Source of the DNA: Myxococcota bacterium
GTDB lineage: Bacteria; Myxococcota_A; Bradymonadia; UBA7976; UBA1532
Assembly: GCA_023150895.1 (NCBI GenBank)
Contig: JAKLJY010000065.1
Coordinates: forward strand, 1 to 42,301
DNA length: 42,301 bases
Reading direction: 5' to 3'
Part shown: piece after piece, positions 1 to 7,802 of the stretch
Numbering within the stretch: position 1 is the first letter of the stretch
How the letters are laid out: each line of letters starts with the position of its first letter
Position numbers and translations under genes: made by a program
The notes under the pieces: model-generated
What the model was told of the DNA's origin: nothing
The model's database searches: none
What the model saw: the letters and a program-made list of their open reading frames with translations, nothing else

Positions 1-1300
1 ATGCCTGGTGGGTCGAGCGATACTCACGCTTCCACGCGTTGAACTGTTCCTGGCTCATTCTCGCGTTGAGCGAGTCCAGTCCGTACTGGATGTCGAGGCC
101 GGCCGAGAACTTCCGCTGAGCCTCACCCCAGTCCAGGGTCGCGAGTTGGTCGAGCACTGCCTGTTGGACCGCGGACGAGCTGTCGTGTTGGTAGGTCTCG
201 AAGATACCGTCTGATAGAAGGCGAGAGCATTCTGATAGACCCCCGTCGAGAACCTCGTCCAATATCGGCGACTCCGTGACGCTGTGCTCACGCTCAGTAG
301 TCCCGGCCGAGACAGATGGCGCGGCGGTGCGCGGTCGAGTTTCCGTCCCGTTGGTGACGGCCCCTCCTCCTTCTTCGGCGGCATCGGCTGCGACGGCTGG
401 CGCCGCGTCCAGGGCTTCTGGTCCGTCAGCAGCCGGGGCGTTTCCCGCCACGGGGAGGCCAGGGTCGACGGCTGGCAGGTAGGCAGCCTTTTCGACTTCG
501 CCGAACCGAACCAGCACGAGCGCCTCTCGCTGTGGGTATCGCAGCGTGACTCGACACCGGTGCTGTCCCCCGTGACTGATTGTCGCTGGCGTTCGCCGAA
601 GGCCCGGGCATGCCGCGGCGACTGTCACGTTTGGACCGACGTCGCTGATCTGAACGGGAACTTGGTTCACGTTCGGCCCTCCACGGAACGTCATCACGAG
701 GACCTGGTCGGCACTGCGCCGGCGATTGACCGAATTCGGCTCGAAGTAGGTCGTCACGATGGCAAGGTTGCTGCCCTGGTCGATGCACTCCGTCCAGGCG
801 TTGACGATGTCGCGGCTCACGATCGACTGATACCAGGATGTCTTCTTGTCCTCGTTCATTGACGTCCGATGGGTCGAACGATACTCACGCTTCCACGCAT
901 TGAACTGCTCCTGGTTCATCTTCGCGTTGAGCGAGTTCAGTCCGTACTGGATGTCGAGGCCGGCCGAGAACTCCCGCTGAGCCTCACCCCAGTCCAGGGT
1001 CGCAAGTTCGTGGAGCACTGCCTGTTGGACGGCGGACGAGCTATCGTCCTGGTAGGCTTCGAAGATACCGTCTGATAGAACACGAGAGCATTCTGACAGG
1101 ACCCCGTCGAGAACCTCGTCCGATATCGGCGCCTCCGTGACGCTGTGCTCACGCTCAGTAGTCCCGGCCAAGACAGATGGCGCGGAGGTGCGCGATCGAG
1201 TTTCCGTCCCGTTGGTGACGGCCCATCCTTCTTCGGCGGCATCGGCTGCTACGGCTGGCGCCGCGTCCCGGGCTTCTGTACCGTCAGCAGCCGGGGCGTT
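1..1300 (-). repeat. In-frame tandem duplication of about 858-861 bp inside the SEFIR gene
   Basis: Bases from about 1300 down to 443 form copy 1. Bases from 442 down to the edge are the first half of copy 2. Matching landmarks are 858 to 861 bp apart, for example plus-strand position 869 against 8, and 1298 against 440. Copy 2 carries one extra codon in its Gly-rich linker, which accounts for the 3-bp difference. Every offset is a multiple of three, so the repeat keeps the reading frame. Most differences are single substitutions, suggesting a fairly recent duplication. Further copies may exist to the left of the window. Confidence 0.9.
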
Positions 1301-2230
1301 GGCGCCATTTTCCACGGCGGGGTCCGCTCGAACTTCGTCCTCAATGCCGCCAACTGCGTTCGAAGCCGAACCGTGTATTTCTGTCCGGCGCTCCGGGGCG
1401 CCGTCGCGGCACTGCCTCCCTGCCGAAAATCCAGCGGCAGCAGCGACCACCGCCGAGATGTACACGACTTTGGCAGCCGACGCCGCGCGGGGCCCGAACA
1501 ACCCGACCAGGGTAGACGCACCGATCTCCGTCTTCGCGAGGTCGTGGTGGCCCAACGCGAGGGTGACCGGGACCATCGCAACGATCGCGACCGCCAGCAA
1601 GGATGAGCCCGTGAGCCCCGCCGCCGCGCCGATTCCGAGCGCGCCCAAGGCAAGCATGGCTGCCGCACCCACGCTGCGTGCCGACCACGCACTCGGCGCG
1701 GGCGCCTCCGCGTTCGGGACCCGCATCGGCGCAACGCTCTCCGGTGCCATGCGCCGCACGGGGCCCACCGGCGAGGGCGCCCGCCGGGGTTGGCCGGTGA
1801 GCACGCGGTACAGATTCAGGTAGTGGCTCGGGAGCGGGTAGATCTGCCGCTGCGACAACACCTCGGGCACGGCATCGACTTCGCCCGGCTCGGGAAGGAC
1901 TGGCACGAACGCCTTCCGACTCGACTTCGAGCAATAGAGCTTCCCGGTGATGAGGAAGCCCTCGAAGTCCACGCCCTTGCCGACGTCGTCCGGCACCGTG
2001 GAGTCGCTCTCGAAGCGGCGCCGATACTCCGCCGTGCACACCAGGAGCACGAACTCGGCCTGGTTGATATTGTCCAGCATCCATCGCGGCCAACCCTCGG
2101 CGGGGGGATCGGCGTCCTGGTCGGTGCGCACGTCCAAACCGTCCCGGCGCAAGCGCTCGGCAAGGCTCCAGACCCAATCGGCGTGCGCCTCCGAGTCGTG
2201 GCTGTAGGAGATGAAGACGCGCGTCGTCAT
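1..2230 (-). CDS. SEFIR-domain membrane protein with tandem-duplicated C-terminal module (partial, runs off left edge)
   Basis: The frame opens at ATG 2230 and stays open for 743 codons to the window edge, so the stop is missing. Residues 1 to about 150 form a SEFIR (TIR-superfamily) domain: it starts MTTRVFISYSHD, followed by WVWSLAERLRRDGLDV and VLLVCTAEYRRRF. Hydrophobic segments lie at about 187-227 and 252-271, then comes an Ala/Glu/Pro-rich linker. From residue 311 a module of about 286 residues begins. A second copy starts at residue 597 directly after the first and is cut by the edge about halfway through; the copies are roughly 85 percent identical by eye. The module (Cys-rich near its start, with a WYQSIVSRDIVNAWTECI stretch) is not one I recognise. 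The gene lies 49 bp downstream of the TIR-WD40 gene on the same strand, so co-transcription is likely. No good Shine-Dalgarno is visible. The SEFIR call is firm; the function of the tail is unknown. Confidence 0.85.
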   Translation of the reverse strand, partial: MTTRVFISYSHDSEAHADWVWSLAERLRRDGLDVRTDQDADPPAEGWPRWMLDNINQAEFVLLVCTAEYRRRFESDSTVPDDVGKGVDFEGFLITGKLYCSKSSRKAFVPVLPEPGEVDAVPEVLSQRQIYPLPSHYLNLYRVLTGQPRRAPSPVGPVRRMAPESVAPMRVPNAEAPAPSAWSARSVGAAAMLALGALGIGAAAGLTGSSLLAVAIVAMVPVTLALGHHDLAKTEIGASTLVGLFGPRAASAAKVVYISAVVAAAAGFSAGRQCRDGAPERRTEIHGSASNAVGGIEDEVRADPAVENGANAPAADGTEARDAAPAVAADAAEEGWAVTNGTETRSRTSAPSVLAGTTEREHSVTEAPISDEVLDGVLSECSRVLSDGIFEAYQDDSSSAVQQAVLHELATLDWGEAQREFSAGLDIQYGLNSLNAKMNQEQFNAWKREYRSTHRTSMNEDKKTSWYQSIVSRDIVNAWTECIDQGSNLAIVTTYFEPNSVNRRRSADQVLVMTFRGGPNVNQVPVQISDVGPNVTVAAACPGLRRTPATISHGGQHRCRVTLRYPQREALVLVRFGEVEKAAYLPAVDPGLPVAGNAPAADGPEALDAAPAVAADAAEEGGGAVTNGTETRPRTAAPSVSAGTTEREHSVTESPILDEVLDGGLSECSRLLSDGIFETYQHDSSSAVQQAVLDQLATLDWGEAQRKFSAGLDIQYGLDSLNARMSQEQFNAWKREYRSTHQA

Positions 2231-2279
2231 GGGGCGTTCATGTCGCAGGTCGGGGCGCCGGTCAAGATCGCGGGCGCCC

Positions 2280-5045
2280 TCAGATGCCCGACGGTGTCAT
2301 GCGCGCCTTGGCACCCCACTCGATGTACTGGGCCAGTTCGGCGCGAAGCTGGCCCACGCTCGGCCACGGGATGCGAATCAAGGGGTCATCGCCGAGTCCG
2401 CCCAGGTAGAGGGCATCGCCCGCCTCCGACCAGGTGACGGTGGACAGCTTCTCGAAGGGCGGTCGCCCGACGAAGACAACGCGCCCGAGGGCATCGTGAA
2501 CGGTCAGTTGGCCGTCGTATCGTGCGGCCGCCAGCACGCGACCGTCTGGCGACCACGCGGCGCTGAAGATGGGCCGTCCCGTCCCGGGCTGGCTCCAGGC
2601 CGGTGCAGGCCGGGTCAGGTCGAAGTGAACGAGGCGCCCGCTCATGCCGACAAGGGTGACGGCCGCGGCGCCAGGTCGCGGAACCAGCAGCATGACGTCG
2701 TCGTCCGCCGGAATCGACTCAGCCTGCAGCCGGACCTCACCGGAGGTACCGCTCCCGGGCGCCCAGTACGTGAAGACCCGACGGCGCGCGGCGTAGGCGG
2801 CAAAGGCGCGCGCGCCCTCCACCCAGGCGACGGCGTCCGCGCGTTCGAACGGAGGGACGCGCGTCGCCGGTGTCAGGCGGGCGTCCTTCCAATCGAACAC
2901 ACGGGGTGTACCCGCCCGCGTGACACCCACCAGTGTCGACCCGTCGCCGGACCATGCCAGCGTACGCATGGGATCCCCTCCGAGGCCGACCGCGGCGACC
3001 TGGGTACATGCCGCACCGGCCGTACTCCAGACGTTCAGGTCACCGGACTGGGTCGCGGTCACGACGAGCCTCCCATCGGGCGACCCGAGCGGCGCGAGCG
3101 AGAATGGCTCATCTGTGATCGGGCAGGAACGGACCTTGTCCTCGTCCGGTGTGTCGTCGTCGACGTAGGGCCAGTCCTCAATCCACAGACTCGGAGGGTC
3201 GAGCTGAGCGAGGGTCGCCCGGCGCCCCCCCGGAGCAAGTGCGAACTTGAACTCGCCCAACGGAGATTCCGCTGTCGTCTGCGCGGCTCCGCGTCGCCGT
3301 TCGACCTCGTACACCCGGGCGACCTGCTCATTGCCGCGCGCCACCACGGCGAGTCTCCGGGGCTCGAATCCGTGTGGATCCCAGACCATGCGACCGACCG
3401 GACTCCCCGTTTCGATGGGTGCTTCGTCGTGTTTGAGCTTCTTGCTCAGCCGCAGGATCGAAATCCGGCCGTCGCTCGTTGCCACGGCAACCGTACGCCC
3501 GTCGCTGCGCAAGGCGTCGACGCCGCTGATGCCAATCGGGACCGAGACCGCCGCCTCCGCACCGTTGGCGAGGGTCACCGTACCGTCCACACTCCCGGTC
3601 AGGACCACCACCCCCTCGGGCAAAGTGCCTGGGGGCCGCCAGAACGGCGAGCTTCGCCCGACGTTCACGAGCGCGATGGCGACGCTTCCGCTCGGCGCGG
3701 CGGCGAAACGACGGAGGCTCGCGACGCCTCGTTCGTTCGTGCCGATGTGGACCTCGGATGACACGCGGCTCCCGCCGCACAGCACCGCGATCGTCCCGGA
3801 GTCCCGGTCGAGTGCGAAGTCGCGGACCCGTCCAAGCGGACAGGTCCAAGTGGTGGCCATCGCGTCTCGCCCGATGTGCCCGAGTCGCCCACCTGCGCGG
3901 TACAGCACGCTGTCGTCGCCGTGGTCCACTTGCACGTCGGCAGCTTCCGAGCCGACAGTCACGGGTGCCCGTTCAGGCGAACCGAGTCGCAAAGCCTTGA
4001 ACCCGATCGCGGCTCGGCCCTCGACACTGAAGGCGAGCCCGCCCGCGCCGAGCCCGAGGCTGATGGCCCGCGGCGTGGCGTCGAGGTGAAAATCCGCGAC
4101 GGGCGAAAAGCCCTCGGTTTGCCAGAGCCGGACAGTCTGGTCGTAGGCGGCGGTCACGAGCGTGTTGCCGACCCAATCGACGTCGACCACGTTGTTGGTG
4201 TGTCCGCCGAGCCGATGACGGCATCGACGGTCACGCCATGCGCGCGCGACCCGCTCGATGGATGCGGCGTCGGCCCCATCCAGTTGGTCCGAGATTTCGA
4301 ATGCACGGGCGAGATCATGGGCCGCCAGGAGAGGATCGTCTTCGGTGGTGCGTGAAGCGCGGTCGAGGCGCTGGGCGATCTGCGCGGCGTCCTGGAGATC
4401 GCGTCCGCGCTTTTTCTCGAACGCAGCTTCGCTCGACTTCCTGCCGGCCGCCTCCTCGGCGCGCGCGCGGGCGGCCTGTTCATTGCTGTGAGCGAGCCCG
4501 AAACCGAGCGCTGCGAGGCTCGAGGCCGCCACGAGTCCCGCGATGCCCGTGATGAGCCGGCTCCTCGTCTTCTCACGTCGCGTGAACCGGAAGGTCTGGC
4601 TGAGCGCTCCCAGGAGCGCGGCGCTCGGACCGGAGGTCAGTGGTGCGTCTTCGGTGAGCCAGATCCGTTCGCCGAGGGCTTGCCGGAGCGGATGGGTCGG
4701 CGGCGTGGCATCCAACGTGGCCCCCAAGGAGACCGGCACCACGAGCGCGTTCGCCTTCTTGATGGCCGTGAACCGTCCGATTTCGAGGGGAACGTACGTC
4801 GAATCCACAGCTTGAGGGCTTGCGACGACCAAGAGGGCGATGCTGCGGCGAAGGCCGCGCTCGAGCGCCGGTGTCAGCGCTTCCCCGGCGGGCAGCTCCC
4901 GGTGGTCCAGAAAGCACTTGAGGCCCACCAGGGCGAGGGCCTCACTGAGCGCTTCCGCGTACGCCCGGGCGTCCGCTCGCGCGTACGAGATGAAGACGTC
5001 ATAGCCGAAAACCGCGTCGGAAATGACGCGAAGGGGCCGAGGCAT
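2280..5045 (-). CDS. TIR domain - transmembrane - WD40 propeller protein
   Basis: The 921-residue protein has a TIR domain at about 14-130, with YDVFISYARAD near its start. Glu88, in SPQAVDSTYVPLEIGRF, sits where TIR NADases carry their catalytic Glu. A single membrane helix at about 164-185 is followed by a charged coiled coil (about 186-220). From about 270 to the end there is a WD40-type propeller, whose first blade contains GHTNNVVDVDW and DQTVRLW. I chose ATG 5045 because its A overlaps the stop of the upstream peptidase gene as TGATG; the longer open frame to 5693 lies over that gene and does not look like protein. TIR domains of this kind either hydrolyse NAD or act as adaptors. The sequence shows only that the key Glu is kept. 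Which side of the membrane the propeller faces is inference. Confidence 0.9.
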   Translation of the reverse strand: MPRPLRVISDAVFGYDVFISYARADARAYAEALSEALALVGLKCFLDHRELPAGEALTPALERGLRRSIALLVVASPQAVDSTYVPLEIGRFTAIKKANALVVPVSLGATLDATPPTHPLRQALGERIWLTEDAPLTSGPSAALLGALSQTFRFTRREKTRSRLITGIAGLVAASSLAALGFGLAHSNEQAARARAEEAAGRKSSEAAFEKKRGRDLQDAAQIAQRLDRASRTTEDDPLLAAHDLARAFEISDQLDGADAASIERVARAWRDRRCRHRLGGHTNNVVDVDWVGNTLVTAAYDQTVRLWQTEGFSPVADFHLDATPRAISLGLGAGGLAFSVEGRAAIGFKALRLGSPERAPVTVGSEAADVQVDHGDDSVLYRAGGRLGHIGRDAMATTWTCPLGRVRDFALDRDSGTIAVLCGGSRVSSEVHIGTNERGVASLRRFAAAPSGSVAIALVNVGRSSPFWRPPGTLPEGVVVLTGSVDGTVTLANGAEAAVSVPIGISGVDALRSDGRTVAVATSDGRISILRLSKKLKHDEAPIETGSPVGRMVWDPHGFEPRRLAVVARGNEQVARVYEVERRRGAAQTTAESPLGEFKFALAPGGRRATLAQLDPPSLWIEDWPYVDDDTPDEDKVRSCPITDEPFSLAPLGSPDGRLVVTATQSGDLNVWSTAGAACTQVAAVGLGGDPMRTLAWSGDGSTLVGVTRAGTPRVFDWKDARLTPATRVPPFERADAVAWVEGARAFAAYAARRRVFTYWAPGSGTSGEVRLQAESIPADDDVMLLVPRPGAAAVTLVGMSGRLVHFDLTRPAPAWSQPGTGRPIFSAAWSPDGRVLAAARYDGQLTVHDALGRVVFVGRPPFEKLSTVTWSEAGDALYLGGLGDDPLIRIPWPSVGQLRAELAQYIEWGAKARMTPSGI

Positions 5046-5656
5046 CACTGGCACTGTTGAACGGTGTCTGCCGCGTGCATCGTGTCTGCGGCGTGCATCG
5101 GCTGAGGCCCATACGGAGTCATCATCAAGTGCTGACAGGGCATCACGTGCTGGCAGGGGATGTTCACCATTCGGCATTGCGGCGCAGCAACGGTGCCGAG
5201 GCACGCGTTGAGGTTGATGGCGCGCTGCACACCGGGCAGGTGCTGCCAGTCGCCCGGCGCGAGGCGCGCGAGGTCGTTCTGAATCGCCTGCAGGGCGAAC
5301 GGATTCAGAATGCCGGCGCGCATGAGGGTCTGCACCGACCAGCAGTCGGCCGCCTGCTCCTTCGAGATGTCCGATGGCGTCCCATTCACCTGGCCCAACG
5401 CGTGGTGCGCGCACTCGTGGCCGTAGAAGAACACCCGCGTCGCCGGGCTCACCCAGGAGAGGATCGTCGGGTTGTACAGGATCACCGGCGCGCCGTTGAC
5501 GCTGGTCGCAATGGCGACGTCGGGGATGCCCGGGCTCATCACCGAGGCGACGGGACGGCCATACGCATCCCGGCAGCCCTCGTAGGTCACGGGTTGGGCC
5601 ATCGCGTGGCTCTCCATGAAGACTGCCAGACAGATCCAGCTGGGTGAAACGCGCAT
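5045..5656 (-). CDS. Exported HExxH (gluzincin-like) putative metallopeptidase with Met/His/Cys-rich tail
   Basis: The 203-residue product starts at ATG 5656 (MRVSPSW), with a GAAGGGAAG Shine-Dalgarno-like stretch just upstream. The open frame continues to 5731 but without an RBS. A short hydrophobic N-terminus ending ...SHAMA looks like a signal peptide. The centre contains VFFYGHECAHHALG, a HExxH zinc site, and about 17 residues later EQAADCW, whose Glu is a plausible third ligand, as in gluzincins. The C-terminus is unusual: CQHVMPCQHLM followed by MHAADTMHAADT, a Met/His/Cys-rich stretch with two small internal repeats that could bind Cu or Zn. The stop overlaps the start of the TIR-WD40 gene (TGATG), so the two are translationally coupled. 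I cannot assign a named peptidase family, and proteolytic activity is inferred from the motif only. Confidence 0.8.
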   Translation of the reverse strand: MRVSPSWICLAVFMESHAMAQPVTYEGCRDAYGRPVASVMSPGIPDVAIATSVNGAPVILYNPTILSWVSPATRVFFYGHECAHHALGQVNGTPSDISKEQAADCWSVQTLMRAGILNPFALQAIQNDLARLAPGDWQHLPGVQRAINLNACLGTVAAPQCRMVNIPCQHVMPCQHLMMTPYGPQPMHAADTMHAADTVQQCQ

Positions 5657-5848
5657 CAGAACTTCCCTTCGTCGGCGATTCTGGCCGGGACATACGCTCG
5701 ATGGCGGGCCGTGTCCAGTTGCGAGCATCATCTCGTCACGCGATGCGTCTTGCCCGTCGCCCCGCTCGTGCCGCGGACCGACCCCCTGCCGCCGCCGACG
5801 TACCGATTCTGCCGGAGACCGACGCTTTCGTTCATCGCCGCTGCCGAT

Positions 5849-5862
5849 GGTCGACGTCGACC
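5849..5862. promoter_or_regulatory. Perfect 14-bp palindrome, possible operator
   Basis: GGTCGACGTCGACC is a perfect palindrome in the 234-bp gap between the TIR-FGE gene and the peptidase gene. This gap is the longest non-coding stretch in the cluster and the likely place for a promoter of the peptidase/TIR-WD40/SEFIR genes. A dimeric regulator site is one reading. No matching second copy was seen in the window. Confidence 0.4.
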
Positions 5863-5867
5863 CTGAC

Positions 5868-5882
5868 TCCTAGAACCTAGGA
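5868..5882. repeat. Inverted repeat TCCTAG-AAC-CTAGGA downstream of the TIR-FGE stop
   Basis: Two perfect 6-bp arms are separated by 3 bases, 8 bases past the TIR-FGE stop codon as transcribed. CTAG-containing sites are rare in high-GC genomes, which makes this stand out. It could be a weak terminator hairpin (there is no T-run) or a second regulator site beside the palindrome at 5849-5862. Confidence 0.4.
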
Positions 5883-5890
5883 CCGAGGGC

Positions 5891-7714
5891 CTATGGCCGA
5901 GCTCGGGGGGCGGGGAGGACGACGCGGAAGCCGAGGTTGGCGTCCCGGAGGTCGGGTGTCCCCCCGTTGCGGCTGGCGGCGCTCACGCCCCTGGCGCCGT
6001 TGCCCCAGGAACCACCGCGGGCGACGCGGTGGTCGCCGCTCTCGGGCCCGACGTAGTCCACGGGCGACGAGGCGGGGTAGTCGGCATGCCAGTCGGTTGT
6101 CCACTCCCAAACGTTGCCCAGCATGTCGTAGAGGCCCCAGGGGTTCGGCTGCTTGCCGCGGACCGGCTGGGGCCCGCAGGTCCTGACGTGCGGGTCCTGC
6201 TTGTCCTGCCAGGCCGCGCAGTCGAACGCGCCCGGGTACCTCGCCTCGCTGTTCCCACCGTACCACGCGATCGCGTCCAGCACTGGGGCGTTATGTGAAC
6301 CCTTCACGACGAGCGGCCCGGCGTAGGTCGCCGCCCGCGTGCCGGAGCGCGTGGCGAACTCCCACTCGGCTTCCGTCGGCAGGCGGTAGCCCGTGCAGCC
6401 GGGAGCGAGACGGGCGTCGGCGCACTCGTGCCCCGCCTTTCCCGGCGTGCCCGAACAACCGGTCAACGAATAGCAGGCGGTCCGGCTCGGCTCCTTGGCG
6501 GTCAATGCGTTGGTGTATGCCGCCGCGTCCCACCAACTCACGGTCTCCACCGGGCACGCCTCGCCGCAGGCGGGGAACGTGGACGGGTTGTTTCCCATGA
6601 CCGCCCTCCACTGGCCCTGGGTGACCTCCGTCTCGGCCATCCAGAAGTCGCTGACCGTCGCGTCGTGGGCGGTTTCGTCGCTCCCCGGTTCGTATCCCGA
6701 GCCCCTGTCGGCCGGATTCTCCTCGGCGCCCATCCGGAACGTGCCGCCGCGAATTGGTACCATGGCAGGCCGCAACGCCGTCGCCGGCAGCTTCTTGTGG
6801 GCAGGAGCCGAAACAGGCTCCGGAGGCGTTGCGGACGGGCCGGTTCGGGCGGCCAACGCGGGCGCCGGGAGCCCGGTTCCGGGCGCTGAAGCGGGCAGCG
6901 CGGACACTCCGGGGAACGCGGGCTCGTCGGGCGGGTCGCACTTCTGCGCGAACACGACGGCACCCGCCACGACGCCGGCTGCAAGCAGCCCGCCGATGGC
7001 CAGGGGGGGCCAGCGGCGCGCCTGGCTCGGTGCGGCGTCGCGGTCCCGGTCGAGGACCGTGGGTCGCGATTCTGTGAGCACCGTCGGCGGTCGCGGCGGC
7101 GGGCTCGGCCGGCCTTCGGCCAGCACTTCCAGCCACTTGCGTTCAAACTGAGGGGGCTGCGGTCGGAGCGCGTCGGGCGTCGGTTGGCGACGAAGCCCGG
7201 GGCCGGGCGTTGGCGGCGTTGGCGGCGCGGGCGGCGCGGGCGTGAGCAGCGCCTCCAAGCGCTCGTCGACCTTCTCGGCGATCGCCGCCCACCGGAGCGC
7301 ACGCTCGGCCGGCGGGAGTTGGGAAAAGTAGTCGTCCGGCCCGTTGAAGCCGCTGACCCCGCCCAGGAGCAGCTTGGATGCGCCCTCCGGCACGGGGAGC
7401 GCGAACCGCTTCGCGACCGAGGCCGACAGGAACACCGGCGCCATGACCAGCTTGCCGCCGAGGTGGTCCGCGACGAGCCTCGGGAGCTCCACCCGCGTGA
7501 CGTAGTCGCGGTTGAGGAAACTCGGCGTCACCAGCAGCACGGCCAGCCGCGTGCGCGCCTGCTTGTCCCGGATCTCGTCGTCGATCAGCTCGCCCGCCGC
7601 CAGCCGCTCGTCGTACCAGAGTCGGGGGCCGAGGAGCGGCCCGAGGTGGTGCACCAGCTCCTGGCACAGTGCCCGGTCCTCGCTCGAGAAGCAGATAAAG
7701 ACGAGATCGCGCAT
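5891..7714 (-). CDS. TIR domain - transmembrane - FGE/SUMF1-fold protein
   Basis: The 607-residue protein begins with a TIR domain (about 3-115, VFICFSSEDR near the start). Glu76, in TPSFLNRDYVTRVELPRL, sits at the position of the NADase Glu. A Pro-rich stretch (159-230) leads to one membrane helix at about 246-267. A second Pro/Ala linker is followed by an FGE-sulfatase fold from about 336 to 603, with GGTFRMG, YRLPTEAEWEFATR, GNVWEWT, RVARGGSW and LGFRVVL. The Cys pair used for catalysis by formylglycine-generating enzymes lies just after the GGS(Y/W) motif. Here that stretch reads GGSWGNGARGVSAASR with no Cys, so the domain probably binds a ligand rather than oxidising Cys. Several other Cys in the FGE part suggest disulfides and an external location. 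The gene is the first of the minus-strand TIR cluster. Confidence 0.9.
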   Translation of the reverse strand: MRDLVFICFSSEDRALCQELVHHLGPLLGPRLWYDERLAAGELIDDEIRDKQARTRLAVLLVTPSFLNRDYVTRVELPRLVADHLGGKLVMAPVFLSASVAKRFALPVPEGASKLLLGGVSGFNGPDDYFSQLPPAERALRWAAIAEKVDERLEALLTPAPPAPPTPPTPGPGLRRQPTPDALRPQPPQFERKWLEVLAEGRPSPPPRPPTVLTESRPTVLDRDRDAAPSQARRWPPLAIGGLLAAGVVAGAVVFAQKCDPPDEPAFPGVSALPASAPGTGLPAPALAARTGPSATPPEPVSAPAHKKLPATALRPAMVPIRGGTFRMGAEENPADRGSGYEPGSDETAHDATVSDFWMAETEVTQGQWRAVMGNNPSTFPACGEACPVETVSWWDAAAYTNALTAKEPSRTACYSLTGCSGTPGKAGHECADARLAPGCTGYRLPTEAEWEFATRSGTRAATYAGPLVVKGSHNAPVLDAIAWYGGNSEARYPGAFDCAAWQDKQDPHVRTCGPQPVRGKQPNPWGLYDMLGNVWEWTTDWHADYPASSPVDYVGPESGDHRVARGGSWGNGARGVSAASRNGGTPDLRDANLGFRVVLPAPRARP

Positions 7715-7802
7715 CGTGCGGGCATCTTACGCAAACCCGCGACGGCGTCCATTCGCCCGTCATGCGCGCGTTCGCTTGGAACGTCGGTCGCCCCGCCCGC
7801 CC

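Noticed and set aside
8-1075. Two near-identical 68-residue plus-strand open frames 861 bp apart
   Set aside because: They are shadows of the tandem duplication in the minus-strand SEFIR gene, not a pair of small genes.
1341-2177. 278-residue minus-strand open frame inside the SEFIR gene
   Set aside because: It is a different frame of the same strand; the SEFIR frame is open for 743 codons and carries the domain and the repeat.
5046-5693. Upstream extension of the TIR-WD40 frame
   Set aside because: It lies over the peptidase gene in another frame, looks like translated GC-rich noise, and ATG 5045 fits the TGATG overlap and the TIR boundary.
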